64,000 nucleotides of DNA from an uncultured Eubacteriales bacterium (lineage in GTDB: Bacteria > Bacillota > Clostridia > Peptostreptococcales > Anaerovoracaceae). The translations under genes were made by a program, and so were the position numbers. The notes below the pieces were generated by a model. That model was not told the origin of the DNA. It saw only the letters and a list, made by a program, of their open reading frames with translations, and did no database searches. Shown here piece after piece: positions 1 through 7,176 of this stretch. Within the stretch, counting starts at the first letter, position 1, and each line of letters begins with the position of its first letter. The stretch lies in the NCBI GenBank assembly GCA_900542565.1, contig UQOC01000010.1, forward strand, positions 1-64,000. Direction: 5' to 3'.

Positions 1-145
1 GGCAGTATCCGGCAGCAACATCCGCTTTCTGGCAGTATCCGGCAGCAACATCCGCTTTCTGGCAGTATCCGGCAGCAACATCCGCTTTCTGGCAGTATCC
101 GGCAGCAACATCCGCTTTCTGGCAGTATCCGGCAGCAACATCCGC
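1..145. repeat. 30-bp tandem repeat, 4.8 copies, cut by the window edge
   Basis: Four perfect copies of a 30-bp unit (starting GGCAGTATCC, ending CCGCTTTCT) at 1-120 are followed by 25 bases of a fifth at 121-145. There are no spacers, so this is a tandem array and not CRISPR. The unit has no stop codon in any of the six frames. In frame 1 it would encode the ten-residue repeat GSIRQQHPLS, and this frame stays open into the hydrolase gene that follows. The array may continue to the left of the window. Confidence 0.97.
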
Positions 146-146
146 A

Positions 147-152
147 TATAAT
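147..152 (+). promoter_or_regulatory. -10-like TATAAT abutting the tandem repeat
   Basis: TATAAT begins two bases after the last repeat copy and lies 71 bases before the chosen start of the hydrolase gene. No good -35 hexamer is visible; the expected position falls inside the repeat array. If this is the promoter, the array supplies its upstream region. Confidence 0.35.
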
Positions 153-222
153 AGTTATGCTTGCCAAGCTTGCCAAGCTTGTGCTAAACTATTTTTATTA
201 TCGTTCAAAGGAGAAGGTTGAA

Positions 223-1434
223 ATGGAAGATATAAAGTGGCTTCTTGAAGCCATAGAAAATGCCGGAAAAACTGCAATAAAAGAGGACGGTACATACTGG
301 AGGGCTTCATACACCAGAGAGGATAAGGCTGTAGTCGATCTGCTCAAGGGTTATATGGAGTCCATGGGAATGGAGACTTTTTTCGATGCAGTAGGTAACC
401 TCCACGGCGTTATCCGCGGTTCCGAAGGCGACACGGTAATGACCGGCTCACACCGGGATACTGTGCGCAACGGCGGAAAATATGACGGCATCCTCGGCGT
501 CCTGTGCAGCATAAGGGCAGCCGGCAGCCTATATGAGGAACTGGGCAGTCCACGCAGTTCCATCGAGGTTGTTGCCATGGTCGAAGAAGAAAGCAGCCGT
601 TTTACTGCATCTGATTACATAGGTAGCTGCAACATAGCAGGCATCATGCCGGAATCAGCATTTTCCCTGACAGATGATCACGGGGTGACTATCCAGGAGG
701 CTGCCGTTGCTGCCGGATACAAAGGTTCCCCTGCTGACAGCAGGCGTCCTGACATAAAGCACTTTGTTGAGCTGCATATCGAACAGGGCGGTGTGCTTGA
801 AAGTGAAAACAAGCAGATCGGGATCATCCGTTCCATAGTCGGTCAGTGGGGCGGCACCGTAAGCTTTGAGGGGAAGCAGAACCACGCAGGCACTACTCCC
901 ATGTCCCTGCGCCATGATCCTGTACCTGTCATGGCTTCTTTTATCAATGACCTGTTTGATTGGGTCGACATGCGGTCGGAGGAAATGGTCCTTACCATCG
1001 GCAAGATAACCGTATCTCCAGGCAGTCCCAATGTTATCCCACAGAAAGTGGCCTTTACATATGATGCCAGATCATCTGATCTGGAACTGGGCCAGGACAC
1101 TGTAAAAAAGATATATGCTCTGCGTGATAAATACAACGGTGCGATAAAGGTGGAAATTATCCCTGCCTGGTCTGACACTCCTGCCAGGCTGGATATGGAA
1201 GGTGTCAAGGAACTTGAAGAGATAGTGCAGGAACTGGGCTTTCCTTATAAGATCATGGACAGCGGAGCGGGACATGATTCTCAGAACATGTCAAGATCAT
1301 ACCCGACCAATATGATATTCGTTCCCAGTGTAGACGGCATCAGTCATAACAGCAAAGAATACACCAGGCCTGAAGATCTGGCAGCCGGGCTTGAAGTCCT
1401 CAAAGCTTATCTGAAAAAGCTATGCTGGCAGTAA
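223..1434 (+). CDS. Zn-dependent M20 amidase (allantoate/N-carbamoyl amino acid hydrolase type)
   Basis: This 403-residue protein belongs to the hydantoinase/carbamoylase branch of M20 metallohydrolases, which cleave N-carbamoyl or ureido groups (allantoate, N-carbamoyl amino acids, beta-ureidopropionate). Visible landmarks are the metal motif GSHRDTV with the following KYDG, the EEESSRF stretch, HIEQGGVLE, the dimer-domain NHAGTTPM and the C-terminal SGAGHDSQNM. All have the family order and the length is normal. The start at 223 is chosen because AAAGGAG lies at 207-213. The frame is open upstream through an ATG at 157 to base 1, so a longer product that includes the repeat peptide cannot be excluded. 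The family is secure; the substrate cannot be read from the sequence. The gene stands alone and ends near a hairpin terminator. Confidence 0.9.
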   Translation: MEDIKWLLEAIENAGKTAIKEDGTYWRASYTREDKAVVDLLKGYMESMGMETFFDAVGNLHGVIRGSEGDTVMTGSHRDTVRNGGKYDGILGVLCSIRAAGSLYEELGSPRSSIEVVAMVEEESSRFTASDYIGSCNIAGIMPESAFSLTDDHGVTIQEAAVAAGYKGSPADSRRPDIKHFVELHIEQGGVLESENKQIGIIRSIVGQWGGTVSFEGKQNHAGTTPMSLRHDPVPVMASFINDLFDWVDMRSEEMVLTIGKITVSPGSPNVIPQKVAFTYDARSSDLELGQDTVKKIYALRDKYNGAIKVEIIPAWSDTPARLDMEGVKELEEIVQELGFPYKIMDSGAGHDSQNMSRSYPTNMIFVPSVDGISHNSKEYTRPEDLAAGLEVLKAYLKKLCWQ

Positions 1435-1504
1435 TGGACATGCTCATGGTCAAGGCAGGTCCATCTCATAACGGCTGAAAAGACAAGTGAGTTAAAAACC
1501 AGAG

Positions 1505-1559
1505 GGACGCATCCGCAGCTGCTTAAACTTTTTCATTGGCAGGCGGATGCGTTCCTTTT
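1505..1559. terminator. Bidirectional hairpin terminator between convergent genes
   Basis: The arms GGACGCATCCGC (1505-1516) and GCGGATGCGTTCC (1543-1555, one bulged T) pair around a 26-base loop. TTTT follows on the plus strand, and an A-run at 1495-1499 gives a U-run for the minus strand. It separates two convergent amidohydrolase genes. Confidence 0.7.
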
Positions 1560-1653
1560 GAAATAAACATTTTTTTACCGGCATTATCCGGGCCGTAACC
1601 GCTGCTTCTGTATAACATGCTTAGATCCGGAACCCGGTATCGTTTCTTTTTTC

Positions 1654-2838
1654 TTATTTTTCTGAAAACTCTTTTCTGATCGCCTCCAGATGCGATGGAT
1701 CAGTCATCAGCTCCACAGCAGTCATGGCAAATGCTTTTACAAATTCCAGACAGTTTCCAATGGCTTCCTCAGAACATGTTTTGCGGGCAAATTCCACCGT
1801 ATGCGGCCCGTAGTGACTTCCATCCGTCATAGCTCCCATGCCGGCCATAAGCTGTATTGACGGACAGTCATAGCTTACATCTCCCAGATCTGACGAACCG
1901 GATAATATTTCCTTGCCATAGCGTTTGATCTCGTGGCCTAGCTTTTCATACTGGCGGCAGGCCAGCTCGGAAAGATACATATTGCTGTCGGTATCCTTGA
2001 AATCGGCTTCTACTTTTGTACACTTCATTTCCGCACCGGCTCCGGCTGCCGCACCCCGTGCACAGGCAGTCACTTTTTCCAGCAGTTCTTCTACATAAGC
2101 CATCTTATTTGCCCGTATATAAAACCGAGCTCTCGTATATTCAGGGATGATGTTAGGAGCATCGCCGCCTTTTTCGATTATTCCGTGTATCCTGGCGTCA
2201 GGCTTTGTCTGCTGGCGTAACGCATTTATCATATTGAAAAAGTTAATCATGGCATCAAGGGCGTTTATGCCTTCATATGGTTCTGAAGCTGCATGGGCGG
2301 ATTTTCCAAAAAACTCAAACTGGCGGGCTATCATTGCTATGGTGTTGCGGGAGCTCCCGTTGGTTTCAAACGGATGGGCCATCATAACCACATCGTATCC
2401 TTTAAAGGCTCCTCTGGCGGACATTTCAACCTTTGCCCCCTGGGTTTCTTCTGCCGGGGTGCCGATCACATGGATCTCACCGCCATATTTATCTACAAAC
2501 TCCTTTATAACGATCCCTGATCCAACAGACATCATTGCAATAAGATTATGTCCGCATGCATGTCCAAGTTCCGGAAGCGCATCATATTCAGCAAGCATCG
2601 CTATCTTCGGGCCGGGCCTGTTTCCTGTATATGATGCTTTATAGGCTGTATCGATACCGCAGAATCCCGTACAAGTTTCAAATCCATATTTGTTCAGCAG
2701 ATCGATCTGCCAACGGCAGGCTTTGAATTCCTGATTGCCCATTTCGGGATTTTCGTGAATATCCAGCGCCAGTTTTTTGAGTTCCGGGGTCAGTTCTTTG
2801 ACCAATGTCTGGATACGGTCCATGTCTCGTTGTTCCAT
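1654..2838 (-). CDS. M20D family amidohydrolase (AbgB/ACY1L2-like)
   Basis: This is a 394-residue metal-dependent amidohydrolase of peptidase family M20D, the group containing p-aminobenzoyl-glutamate hydrolase subunits and aminoacylase-1-like proteins. It carries AEYDALPELGHACGHN, where HACGHN supplies metal ligands, then GTPAEETQG with the catalytic glutamate, and a dimerisation domain with GKSAHAASEPYEG. The usual length and lack of a signal peptide fit a cytosolic enzyme cleaving an N-acyl or N-aroyl amino acid. The start has AGAGGTG eight bases upstream. A perfect consensus promoter lies just upstream. Next to the carbamoyl hydrolase at the left it hints at salvage of amide-linked amino acids, which is inference. 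Confidence 0.9.
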   Translation of the reverse strand: MEQRDMDRIQTLVKELTPELKKLALDIHENPEMGNQEFKACRWQIDLLNKYGFETCTGFCGIDTAYKASYTGNRPGPKIAMLAEYDALPELGHACGHNLIAMMSVGSGIVIKEFVDKYGGEIHVIGTPAEETQGAKVEMSARGAFKGYDVVMMAHPFETNGSSRNTIAMIARQFEFFGKSAHAASEPYEGINALDAMINFFNMINALRQQTKPDARIHGIIEKGGDAPNIIPEYTRARFYIRANKMAYVEELLEKVTACARGAAAGAGAEMKCTKVEADFKDTDSNMYLSELACRQYEKLGHEIKRYGKEILSGSSDLGDVSYDCPSIQLMAGMGAMTDGSHYGPHTVEFARKTCSEEAIGNCLEFVKAFAMTAVELMTDPSHLEAIRKEFSEK

Positions 2839-2870
2839 CGTAGCACCTCTCTATTCATAAGCATACTTTC

Positions 2871-2899
2871 ATTATATAGCTATACTGATCCGGTGTCAA
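2871..2899 (-). promoter_or_regulatory. Perfect consensus sigma-A promoter of the M20D gene
   Basis: On the minus strand TTGACA (2894-2899), a 17-bp spacer and TATAAT (2871-2876) match the housekeeping consensus at all twelve positions. The -35 box overlaps the stop codon of the truncated regulator upstream. Confidence 0.85.
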
Positions 2900-3348
2900 A
2901 GGATGCCTGTGCTGTAGATGATACCGTACATTATAAATTCATCTGTCTTGTATAACATCGGTGCTGATGGGTTGGTATTGCTGCCAGGAGCTATCTTAGC
3001 TATATACCCTTCCATCTGTTCACCATCCTGAAAGTTCTCGGCAGTACTGCTCGTAACATATTCATAGATCAACTTGTCATTATATACTCCGTGATATATC
3101 CTGCGCTTGTCTTTCCTGACAAGATCATATCCTGCATTTTTTCCGTCTGAGATCTCTGCTGTATTCCACCATAAAACTTCCGTATCCACCTCCAGCGCTT
3201 TGGATATCTTATTCAAAGTCTGAATGGAAGGGTCTCGCTTATCCCTTCCTATAAGCGAAAGATGCGCTGCGGTTATGCCTGTCGCTGCGCTCAGTTCTTT
3301 AAGCGTCATGCCCCGCTGCTTTCTGAGATAGCGTATACTCGTTTTCAT
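2896..3348 (-). CDS. XRE-family regulator with truncated cupin domain
   Basis: The 150-residue product begins with a helix-turn-helix of the XRE type (roughly residues 4-60, LRKQRGMTLKELSAATGIT). A segment follows that looks like the first part of the cupin domain found in XRE-cupin regulators of about 180 residues. The chain stops shortly after DEFIMYG, where the family normally continues with the second half of the beta-barrel, so the C-terminus appears lost. The start has AGAGGTG eight bases upstream, and the stop codon of the fragment before it overlaps that site. Full members usually control adjacent catabolic genes, here perhaps the M20D gene. Whether the shortened protein still works is unknown. 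Confidence 0.65.
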   Translation of the reverse strand: MKTSIRYLRKQRGMTLKELSAATGITAAHLSLIGRDKRDPSIQTLNKISKALEVDTEVLWWNTAEISDGKNAGYDLVRKDKRRIYHGVYNDKLIYEYVTSSTAENFQDGEQMEGYIAKIAPGSNTNPSAPMLYKTDEFIMYGIIYSTGIL

Positions 3349-3360
3349 CCCGGCACCTCT

Positions 3361-3561
3361 TTACAAATGCTCCGCTTTCACAAATACTACTTTTCGTACA
3401 GCTCTCTCGTATCCGATCTCTATTCTGTAGACCTTGCCGTCCGCATCTATACTAAAAATAACAGGTACACGCATTTCCAGAACATCAGCTCCTGCTCCGC
3501 CCATGTCGAGTCCATTCTCTCCCCGATGACAGAAAGCCAGTGTCTGATCCCTACAAGTCAA
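3361..3561 (-). pseudogene. Probable 3' remnant of an unidentified gene
   Basis: An open frame on the minus strand ends with TAA directly in the ribosome binding site of the XRE gene, as expected for the upstream member of an operon. Its last 40 residues (…RVPVIFSIDADGKVYRIEI…) look like a genuine beta-rich C-terminus and loosely recall the tail of serine hydrolases/class C beta-lactamase-like proteins. No proper start or ribosome binding site is present (the first candidate is TTG), and the N-terminal part is missing. I read it as a decayed gene end; the family suggestion is weak. Confidence 0.35.
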
Positions 3562-4086
3562 TCTCTAATCATCATCTTTGTCTTTGTTCATCTCCACATC
3601 TTTGTAGCCGGTATCTGCATACAGGTTTGTGGTTTCATCCCTATTCGAGTGGTGCCTGCCTGCATTTGGCTGCCGTGCTCCATACTTGCCGAAGACAGCC
3701 CGCCGCCGGCATATGCCTTACATGCCCCTGCCATACATCAGCCATGACATTGGGGCCGTTCTGGCATGTTCTGATTTTTGAACAATTTTTATTTTTTTCA
3801 GTCTACTACTACCCCCCTGTCAACAAAAATTTAACTCAGAGATAAATCCTTTCAAAAGCATAAAAAAATAACGCCGTTTTCAATTCAAAACAGCGTTATA
3901 TTTGTCAAAAACAAAGTTGTATTCAGAATACACTTGAAAAACATAGCACGGACGCAGATTGGCTGCCGCAGGTTTCTGAACCGTTCCAATGGCCCACCCG
4001 CAAAGCGGTCAGGATATTATACGGCCGGTCCATGCGCGGCGCCTGTCCCGCTCTTTCCTTCGTTCAAGTCAGCCGGAGCTTAAAGA
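3562..4086. other. 525-bp region without an intact gene
   Basis: On the minus strand a start-less frame of about 45 codons ends at 3565 with a charged tail (NKDKDDD), probably more gene debris. A terminator for rbr lies at 3861-3899. Between it and the rbr stop (3900-4086) I see only GC-richer sequence without a convincing open frame or RNA fold. Confidence 0.5.
3861..3899 (-). terminator. Terminator of the perR-rbr unit
   Basis: The arms ATAACGCCGTTTT (3868-3880) and AAAACAGCGTTAT (3887-3899) form a 13-bp stem with one mismatch and a six-base loop. On the minus strand it is followed by a run of six U residues (3862-3867). Confidence 0.7.
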
Positions 4087-4623
4087 TCAATAATTTTCTG
4101 CTCTTACTTCAAAGAAGCTCTGAGGATGTGAGCAAACCGGGCAAACTTCCGGAGCCTTCTTGCCCATTACCAGATGTCCGCAGTTTCTGCATTCCCACAT
4201 GGTCTCTCCTGCTTTTTCAAATACAGCCTTCATCTCAACATTGTTGAGGAGTGCTCTGTATCTTTCCTCGTGGTGCTTTTCAATCTCGGCAACCATGGCA
4301 AACTGAGCTGCAAGTACATCGAATCCTTCTTCCTTGGCCTCTTTTGCAAACTGAGCGTACATATCGGTCCACTCGTAGTTTTCTCCCTCGGCAGCAGCAA
4401 GCAGGTTCTTGGCTGTGTCGCCTAATTCTCCGAGAGCCTTGAACCACATTTTTGCGTGTTCCTTTTCATTATCGGCAGTTTTCTGGAAGATAGCCGCGAT
4501 CTGCTCATAGCCTTCTTTCTTGGCTACGCTTGCAAAGTAAGTATACTTGTTCCTTGCCTGAGATTCACCGGCAAACGCAGTCCACAGATTAGCTTCAGTC
4601 TTAGTTCCCTTTAATTCTTTCAT
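4087..4623 (-). CDS. rbr: Rubrerythrin
   Basis: This 178-residue non-haem iron protein reduces hydrogen peroxide in the cytosol of anaerobes, taking electrons from rubredoxin or NADH-dependent reductases. The four-helix diiron domain shows the ligand motifs ExxH ([16 protein letters not shown]) and further glutamates. The C-terminal rubredoxin-like domain carries two CxxC-type pairs, CRNCG and CPVCSH, for the Fe(SCys)4 centre. The order and length match classical rubrerythrin. The start at 4623 has a perfect AGGAGGT; a longer frame upstream reads through the end of the regulator. The gene overlaps the PerR-like gene by 23 bases, so the two are translated from one message and probably induced together by peroxide. 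Confidence 0.96.
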   Translation of the reverse strand: MKELKGTKTEANLWTAFAGESQARNKYTYFASVAKKEGYEQIAAIFQKTADNEKEHAKMWFKALGELGDTAKNLLAAAEGENYEWTDMYAQFAKEAKEEGFDVLAAQFAMVAEIEKHHEERYRALLNNVEMKAVFEKAGETMWECRNCGHLVMGKKAPEVCPVCSHPQSFFEVRAENY

Positions 4624-5005
4624 TTTGTACCTCCTGTTTTTCTTGCTCTTTTTTACAATCATCACATAAGTAATAGGCGTTCAGTTCGTAAGAAATGATG
4701 TCTTCTCCCACAGTTTCTCTTATGGCTTCCCTGACTCCGTGCAAACTGATGTCTTTAAGCCTGCCGCACCGCTGGCATATCAGATGATCGTGCGGTATGT
4801 CCACTGTGTCAAACCGGTCGGGAGCTTCTGGTATGGTCACTCTCCTTATGGCTCCTTCATGATTCAAAGCGTTGATATTGCGGTATATCGTTCCAAGCGC
4901 AATAGAAGGCATCTTCTTCCTCGCTTCGAAAAAAATCTCCTCTGCCGTAGGGTGCGTATGTGACTGCTTTATGATATCCAATACAAGATCTCTTTGCTTT
5001 GACAC
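4601..5005 (-). CDS. perR: Fur-family peroxide regulator (PerR-like)
   Basis: The 134-residue winged-helix regulator of the Fur superfamily has an N-terminal DNA-binding domain ([34 protein letters not shown]). The dimer domain carries the structural zinc pairs CQRC and CDDC and the regulatory metal histidines in IPHDH. GTG at 5005 is the likely start: AAGAAGGT lies just before it and the protein then begins SKQRDLVLD like its relatives. Pairing with rubrerythrin argues for the peroxide sensor PerR rather than the iron regulator Fur. A palindrome resembling a PerR box sits at the transcription start, so negative autoregulation is likely. The split between PerR, Fur and Zur is by context. Confidence 0.85.
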   Translation of the reverse strand: MSKQRDLVLDIIKQSHTHPTAEEIFFEARKKMPSIALGTIYRNINALNHEGAIRRVTIPEAPDRFDTVDIPHDHLICQRCGRLKDISLHGVREAIRETVGEDIISYELNAYYLCDDCKKEQEKQEVQNERIKGN

Positions 5006-5023
5006 ATTAACACCTTCTTTCAA

Positions 5024-5042
5024 AATAGGAATGATTCTTATT
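5024..5042. promoter_or_regulatory. Candidate PerR box (9-1-9 palindrome)
   Basis: AATAGGAAT-G-ATTCTTATT is an inverted repeat with one mismatch in nine pairs. Its inner 7-1-7 core partly matches the PerR consensus TTATAAT-N-ATTATAA. It lies 9 bp downstream of the perR -10 box, covering the expected transcription start, the position of a classical repressor site. Confidence 0.55.
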
Positions 5043-5051
5043 CTTAGCTAT

Positions 5052-5080
5052 ATGATACCGCTTCCCCGCGTAGTTGTCAA
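5052..5080 (-). promoter_or_regulatory. Promoter of perR-rbr
   Basis: On the minus strand TTGACA (5075-5080), a 17-bp spacer and TATCAT (5052-5057). Confidence 0.75.
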
Positions 5081-5442
5081 CAGCTTTTTTGAAAAAGTTT
5101 GCAGGTTTTTTTGCTTTTGGGAGGTGTCTTGGGTGACTGCAACGCCGGACGACAGGAGCGGAGCAGCGGGCGGATGGTGCTGGAGCGAGAGTGGGCGGCG
5201 CTGGCAGCGAGACGAGGTGGTCAGAGGAGGAGCTGCGTCTGGATTTTGAGGGGGGGAAGGCGAAGTCTATCGGCGGCGGCTGTATGCAACGGATGCGCAA
5301 AGCGATGTGTCAGGTGCGGGACTGAGATCATGCGAGCCGCTGCGCGTATGGCGGCAGGCTGCAGTATGCGCCATGTGAACAGGAAATCCGTCTGGTAGGG
5401 CCGGTGGGGATACTTGAGCCAGCGGTCTGTCCGCTGTTCTGC

Positions 5443-5502
5443 TCCGCTGATCGGTGGTCCCGCGGTTCCGCTGAGCGATGGCCCTGCGGTTTCGCTGAGC
5501 GG
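5443..5502. repeat. 24-bp imperfect tandem repeat
   Basis: Units start at 5443, 5467 and 5491 (TCCGCTGAKCG…, third copy partial). Being a multiple of three it would encode an eight-residue repeat (GHRSAEP-like) on the minus strand, but that frame has no ribosome binding site. Confidence 0.75.
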
Positions 5503-5526
5503 ACGCTCAGCTGCTCCGCCAGGAAA

Positions 5527-5734
5527 AAGTTCTCACCCTCGCTGCGGATGGTGCCCATGAGAACCTAAACACCCGTTATATGCGATCATAACCGTCAGTA
5601 CGGTTCTCTTTTCCCCTTTTTCTTGTGCCGATGAGAACCTTTCGGTTCTTGCCAAGTGAATTCCTGCGCATGCAGAGAACCCTTGCCCGCCTTTAGGTTC
5701 TCGCAAAAGGCTGTTCCGGGGGAAAAGAGAACCG
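5527..5734. repeat. Array A: four phased inverted repeats AGGTTCTC-N24-GAGAACCT
   Basis: Four 40-bp units at 5527-5566, 5601-5640, 5643-5682 and 5695-5734 share an 8-bp left arm ([AC][AG]GTTCT[CT]), a spacer of exactly 24 bp and the complementary right arm (GAGAACC plus one variable base). Spacer sequences are unrelated. Unit starts are 74, 42 and 52 bp apart, close to 7, 4 and 5 turns of B-DNA, and the two arms start 32 bp (three turns) apart. A matching array lies at 59387-59593. Confidence 0.9.
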
Positions 5735-5974
5735 ATCGTTGGCGGAACAGCGGGCTTGTGTGACTTCGTGTCAGCGTACAGACAGTCACTCACCTGTCCG
5801 TTGACATGTTTTGCGGTTTTACAGGATTCTGTCAATAATCCCCGGCTTTTTATGGGTGGTACAGCATATTTTAGAGGAAGGATTGACGAAAAAGTCAGAT
5901 GTCAGCCAATGGATCTGCCATTCGCTAAACATCAAAAAAAGTCGGAAGTCAGACTAATAGTATAAGTAGTTATT

Positions 5975-6012
5975 AACAAGCCCCTGGACTGTTGTCAGTT
6001 CAGAGGCTTGTT
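5975..6012 (-). terminator. Hairpin after the aminotransferase operon
   Basis: A 17-bp stem (5975-5991 with 5996-6012, one mismatch and one G-U pair, four-base loop) begins seven bases after the stop codon of the minus-strand gene. The following U-run is poor, so it may act partly as an mRNA end stabiliser. Confidence 0.5.
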
Positions 6013-6018
6013 ACATAC

Positions 6019-7176
6019 CTACAATTCTATCTTCTCTATCCTGTCGAAGGCTTCTTCGAGTTTGTCGACGCCTACGGTGCAGGCCAGGCGAAGGTATCCT
6101 TCGCCGCAGCGTCCGAAAGCGTTGCCCGGAAGCAGCAGGACATGGGCTTTTTCAAGGATCATGTCTGCGGCGTCGAGGCTTGACAGGCCGCTCTTTTTGA
6201 TGTTGATGAACAGGTAAAAGCTTCCTTTCGGCGGAGTTATGACGCTCATCCACGGGATGCGGTTGATCCTTTCGGCGGCGTATTCCATCCTTTTCCTGTA
6301 CTCAGCAATGATGGGCGGCTGGATCACCTTCCTGTTCCTGAGCGCATAGATGGCCGCCCTCTGGGACGGGGCCGGGGCCGAATAGACGATGTTTTCGCCC
6401 ATATCCTTGAGCACCCTTACGATGAAGGCAGGGGCAATGATGTTGCCCACCCTCCAGCCGGTCATTATGAAATTCTTTGAGAAAGAGTTGATGGTGATGG
6501 TCCTTTCCCTCATGCCCGGCATGGACATGAACGGGATGAAGTCTTTCTCAAAGCTGTAGGATGTATAGATGTCATCGGCAATGACGATCAGATCCTCTTC
6601 TTCGGCTATCTTAGCTATCTCGCTCAGGGTGTCAGCTGACAGGCATGAACCGGTCGGGTTGGACGGTGTATTTATGATCAGGGCCCTTGTCCTCGGAGTG
6701 ATCAGTGATTTGAGCCTGTCTATATTGATCTGAAAATCCTCTTCCTCGTAGGTGTCCAGTTCAACGGGGATCCCCCTTGCCATTTCCACCTGAGCCGTAT
6801 ATGGGGTGAAGAACGGCGACTGGATTATGACCTCGTCCCCTTCGTCCAGGATGGCCTGCAGGGCCATATACATGGCGATCAGCCCGGATGTTGTCACTAT
6901 GACTTCGTCCGGGGCGATATCAAGGTCGTACTCGTCCTTGTAGAACTTGCGGATCTCATCGCGTAGCTCTATGTCCCCATACATGTTGGTGTATCTGGTG
7001 TGGCCTTTGAGGGCGTCCTGATAGGCGCCGTCTATTATGATCTTGTCAGTGATAAGATCCGGATCACCTATGCTCAGGTTGATGCAGTCGTCAAACTGGG
7101 CAGCCTTTTCATTGGTGGTGCCAAAAGGCGTAGAGGCGTCTTTCCAGTATTTTTTTGCTAAAAAGCGGTGCTTCAT
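6019..7176 (-). CDS. PLP-dependent class I/II aminotransferase
   Basis: The 385-residue fold-type I aminotransferase resembles the aspartate/aromatic aminotransferase group. It shows the substrate-binding N-terminal segment, NTPSNPTGS, the PLP-contacting DDIYTSY, and the Schiff-base lysine in SFSKNFIMTGWRVG. The C-terminal arginine stretch ends EGYLRLACT. Its start codon overlaps the stop codon of the preceding aminotransferase gene as ATGA, so the two are translationally coupled. They follow a PucR regulator, which points to an inducible amino acid or amine pathway. Substrate specificity cannot be deduced; it is not closely similar to its two neighbours. Confidence 0.9.
   Translation of the reverse strand: MKHRFLAKKYWKDASTPFGTTNEKAAQFDDCINLSIGDPDLITDKIIIDGAYQDALKGHTRYTNMYGDIELRDEIRKFYKDEYDLDIAPDEVIVTTSGLIAMYMALQAILDEGDEVIIQSPFFTPYTAQVEMARGIPVELDTYEEEDFQINIDRLKSLITPRTRALIINTPSNPTGSCLSADTLSEIAKIAEEEDLIVIADDIYTSYSFEKDFIPFMSMPGMRERTITINSFSKNFIMTGWRVGNIIAPAFIVRVLKDMGENIVYSAPAPSQRAAIYALRNRKVIQPPIIAEYRKRMEYAAERINRIPWMSVITPPKGSFYLFINIKKSGLSSLDAADMILEKAHVLLLPGNAFGRCGEGYLRLACTVGVDKLEEAFDRIEKIEL

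Larger units (their letters stand above)
5081..5974. other. 0.9-kb gene-free region with repeats
   Basis: Between the perR promoter and the aminotransferase terminator no open frame has a ribosome binding site and a protein-like composition. From 5100 to 5520 the DNA is markedly GC-rich and low in complexity (a 24-bp repeat at 5443-5502). Array A occupies 5527-5734. From about 5800 to 5970 it becomes AT-rich; I see no gene or clear RNA fold there. Confidence 0.6.

Noticed and set aside
1..145. CRISPR array
   Set aside because: The 30-bp copies are contiguous and have no spacers between them, so this is a plain tandem repeat.
3262..3747. 161-codon plus-strand open frame
   Set aside because: Overlaps the XRE regulator on the other strand, lacks a ribosome binding site and reads as non-protein-like Cys/His/Pro-rich sequence.
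5099..5398. 99-codon frame in the GC-rich tract
   Set aside because: Arg/Gly/Ala-rich product typical of GC-rich non-coding DNA, without a ribosome binding site or a recognisable domain.
5328..5558. 76-codon minus-strand frame with an eight-residue repeat
   Set aside because: The repeat is explained by the 24-bp DNA repeat; there is no ribosome binding site, and the frame runs into array A.
5527..5734. CRISPR-like or REP/attenuator hairpins for arrays A and B
   Set aside because: Conserved parts are only 8 bp, the 24-bp spacers lie inside inverted and not direct repeats, and 8-bp arms around a 24-base loop would form weak RNA hairpins.
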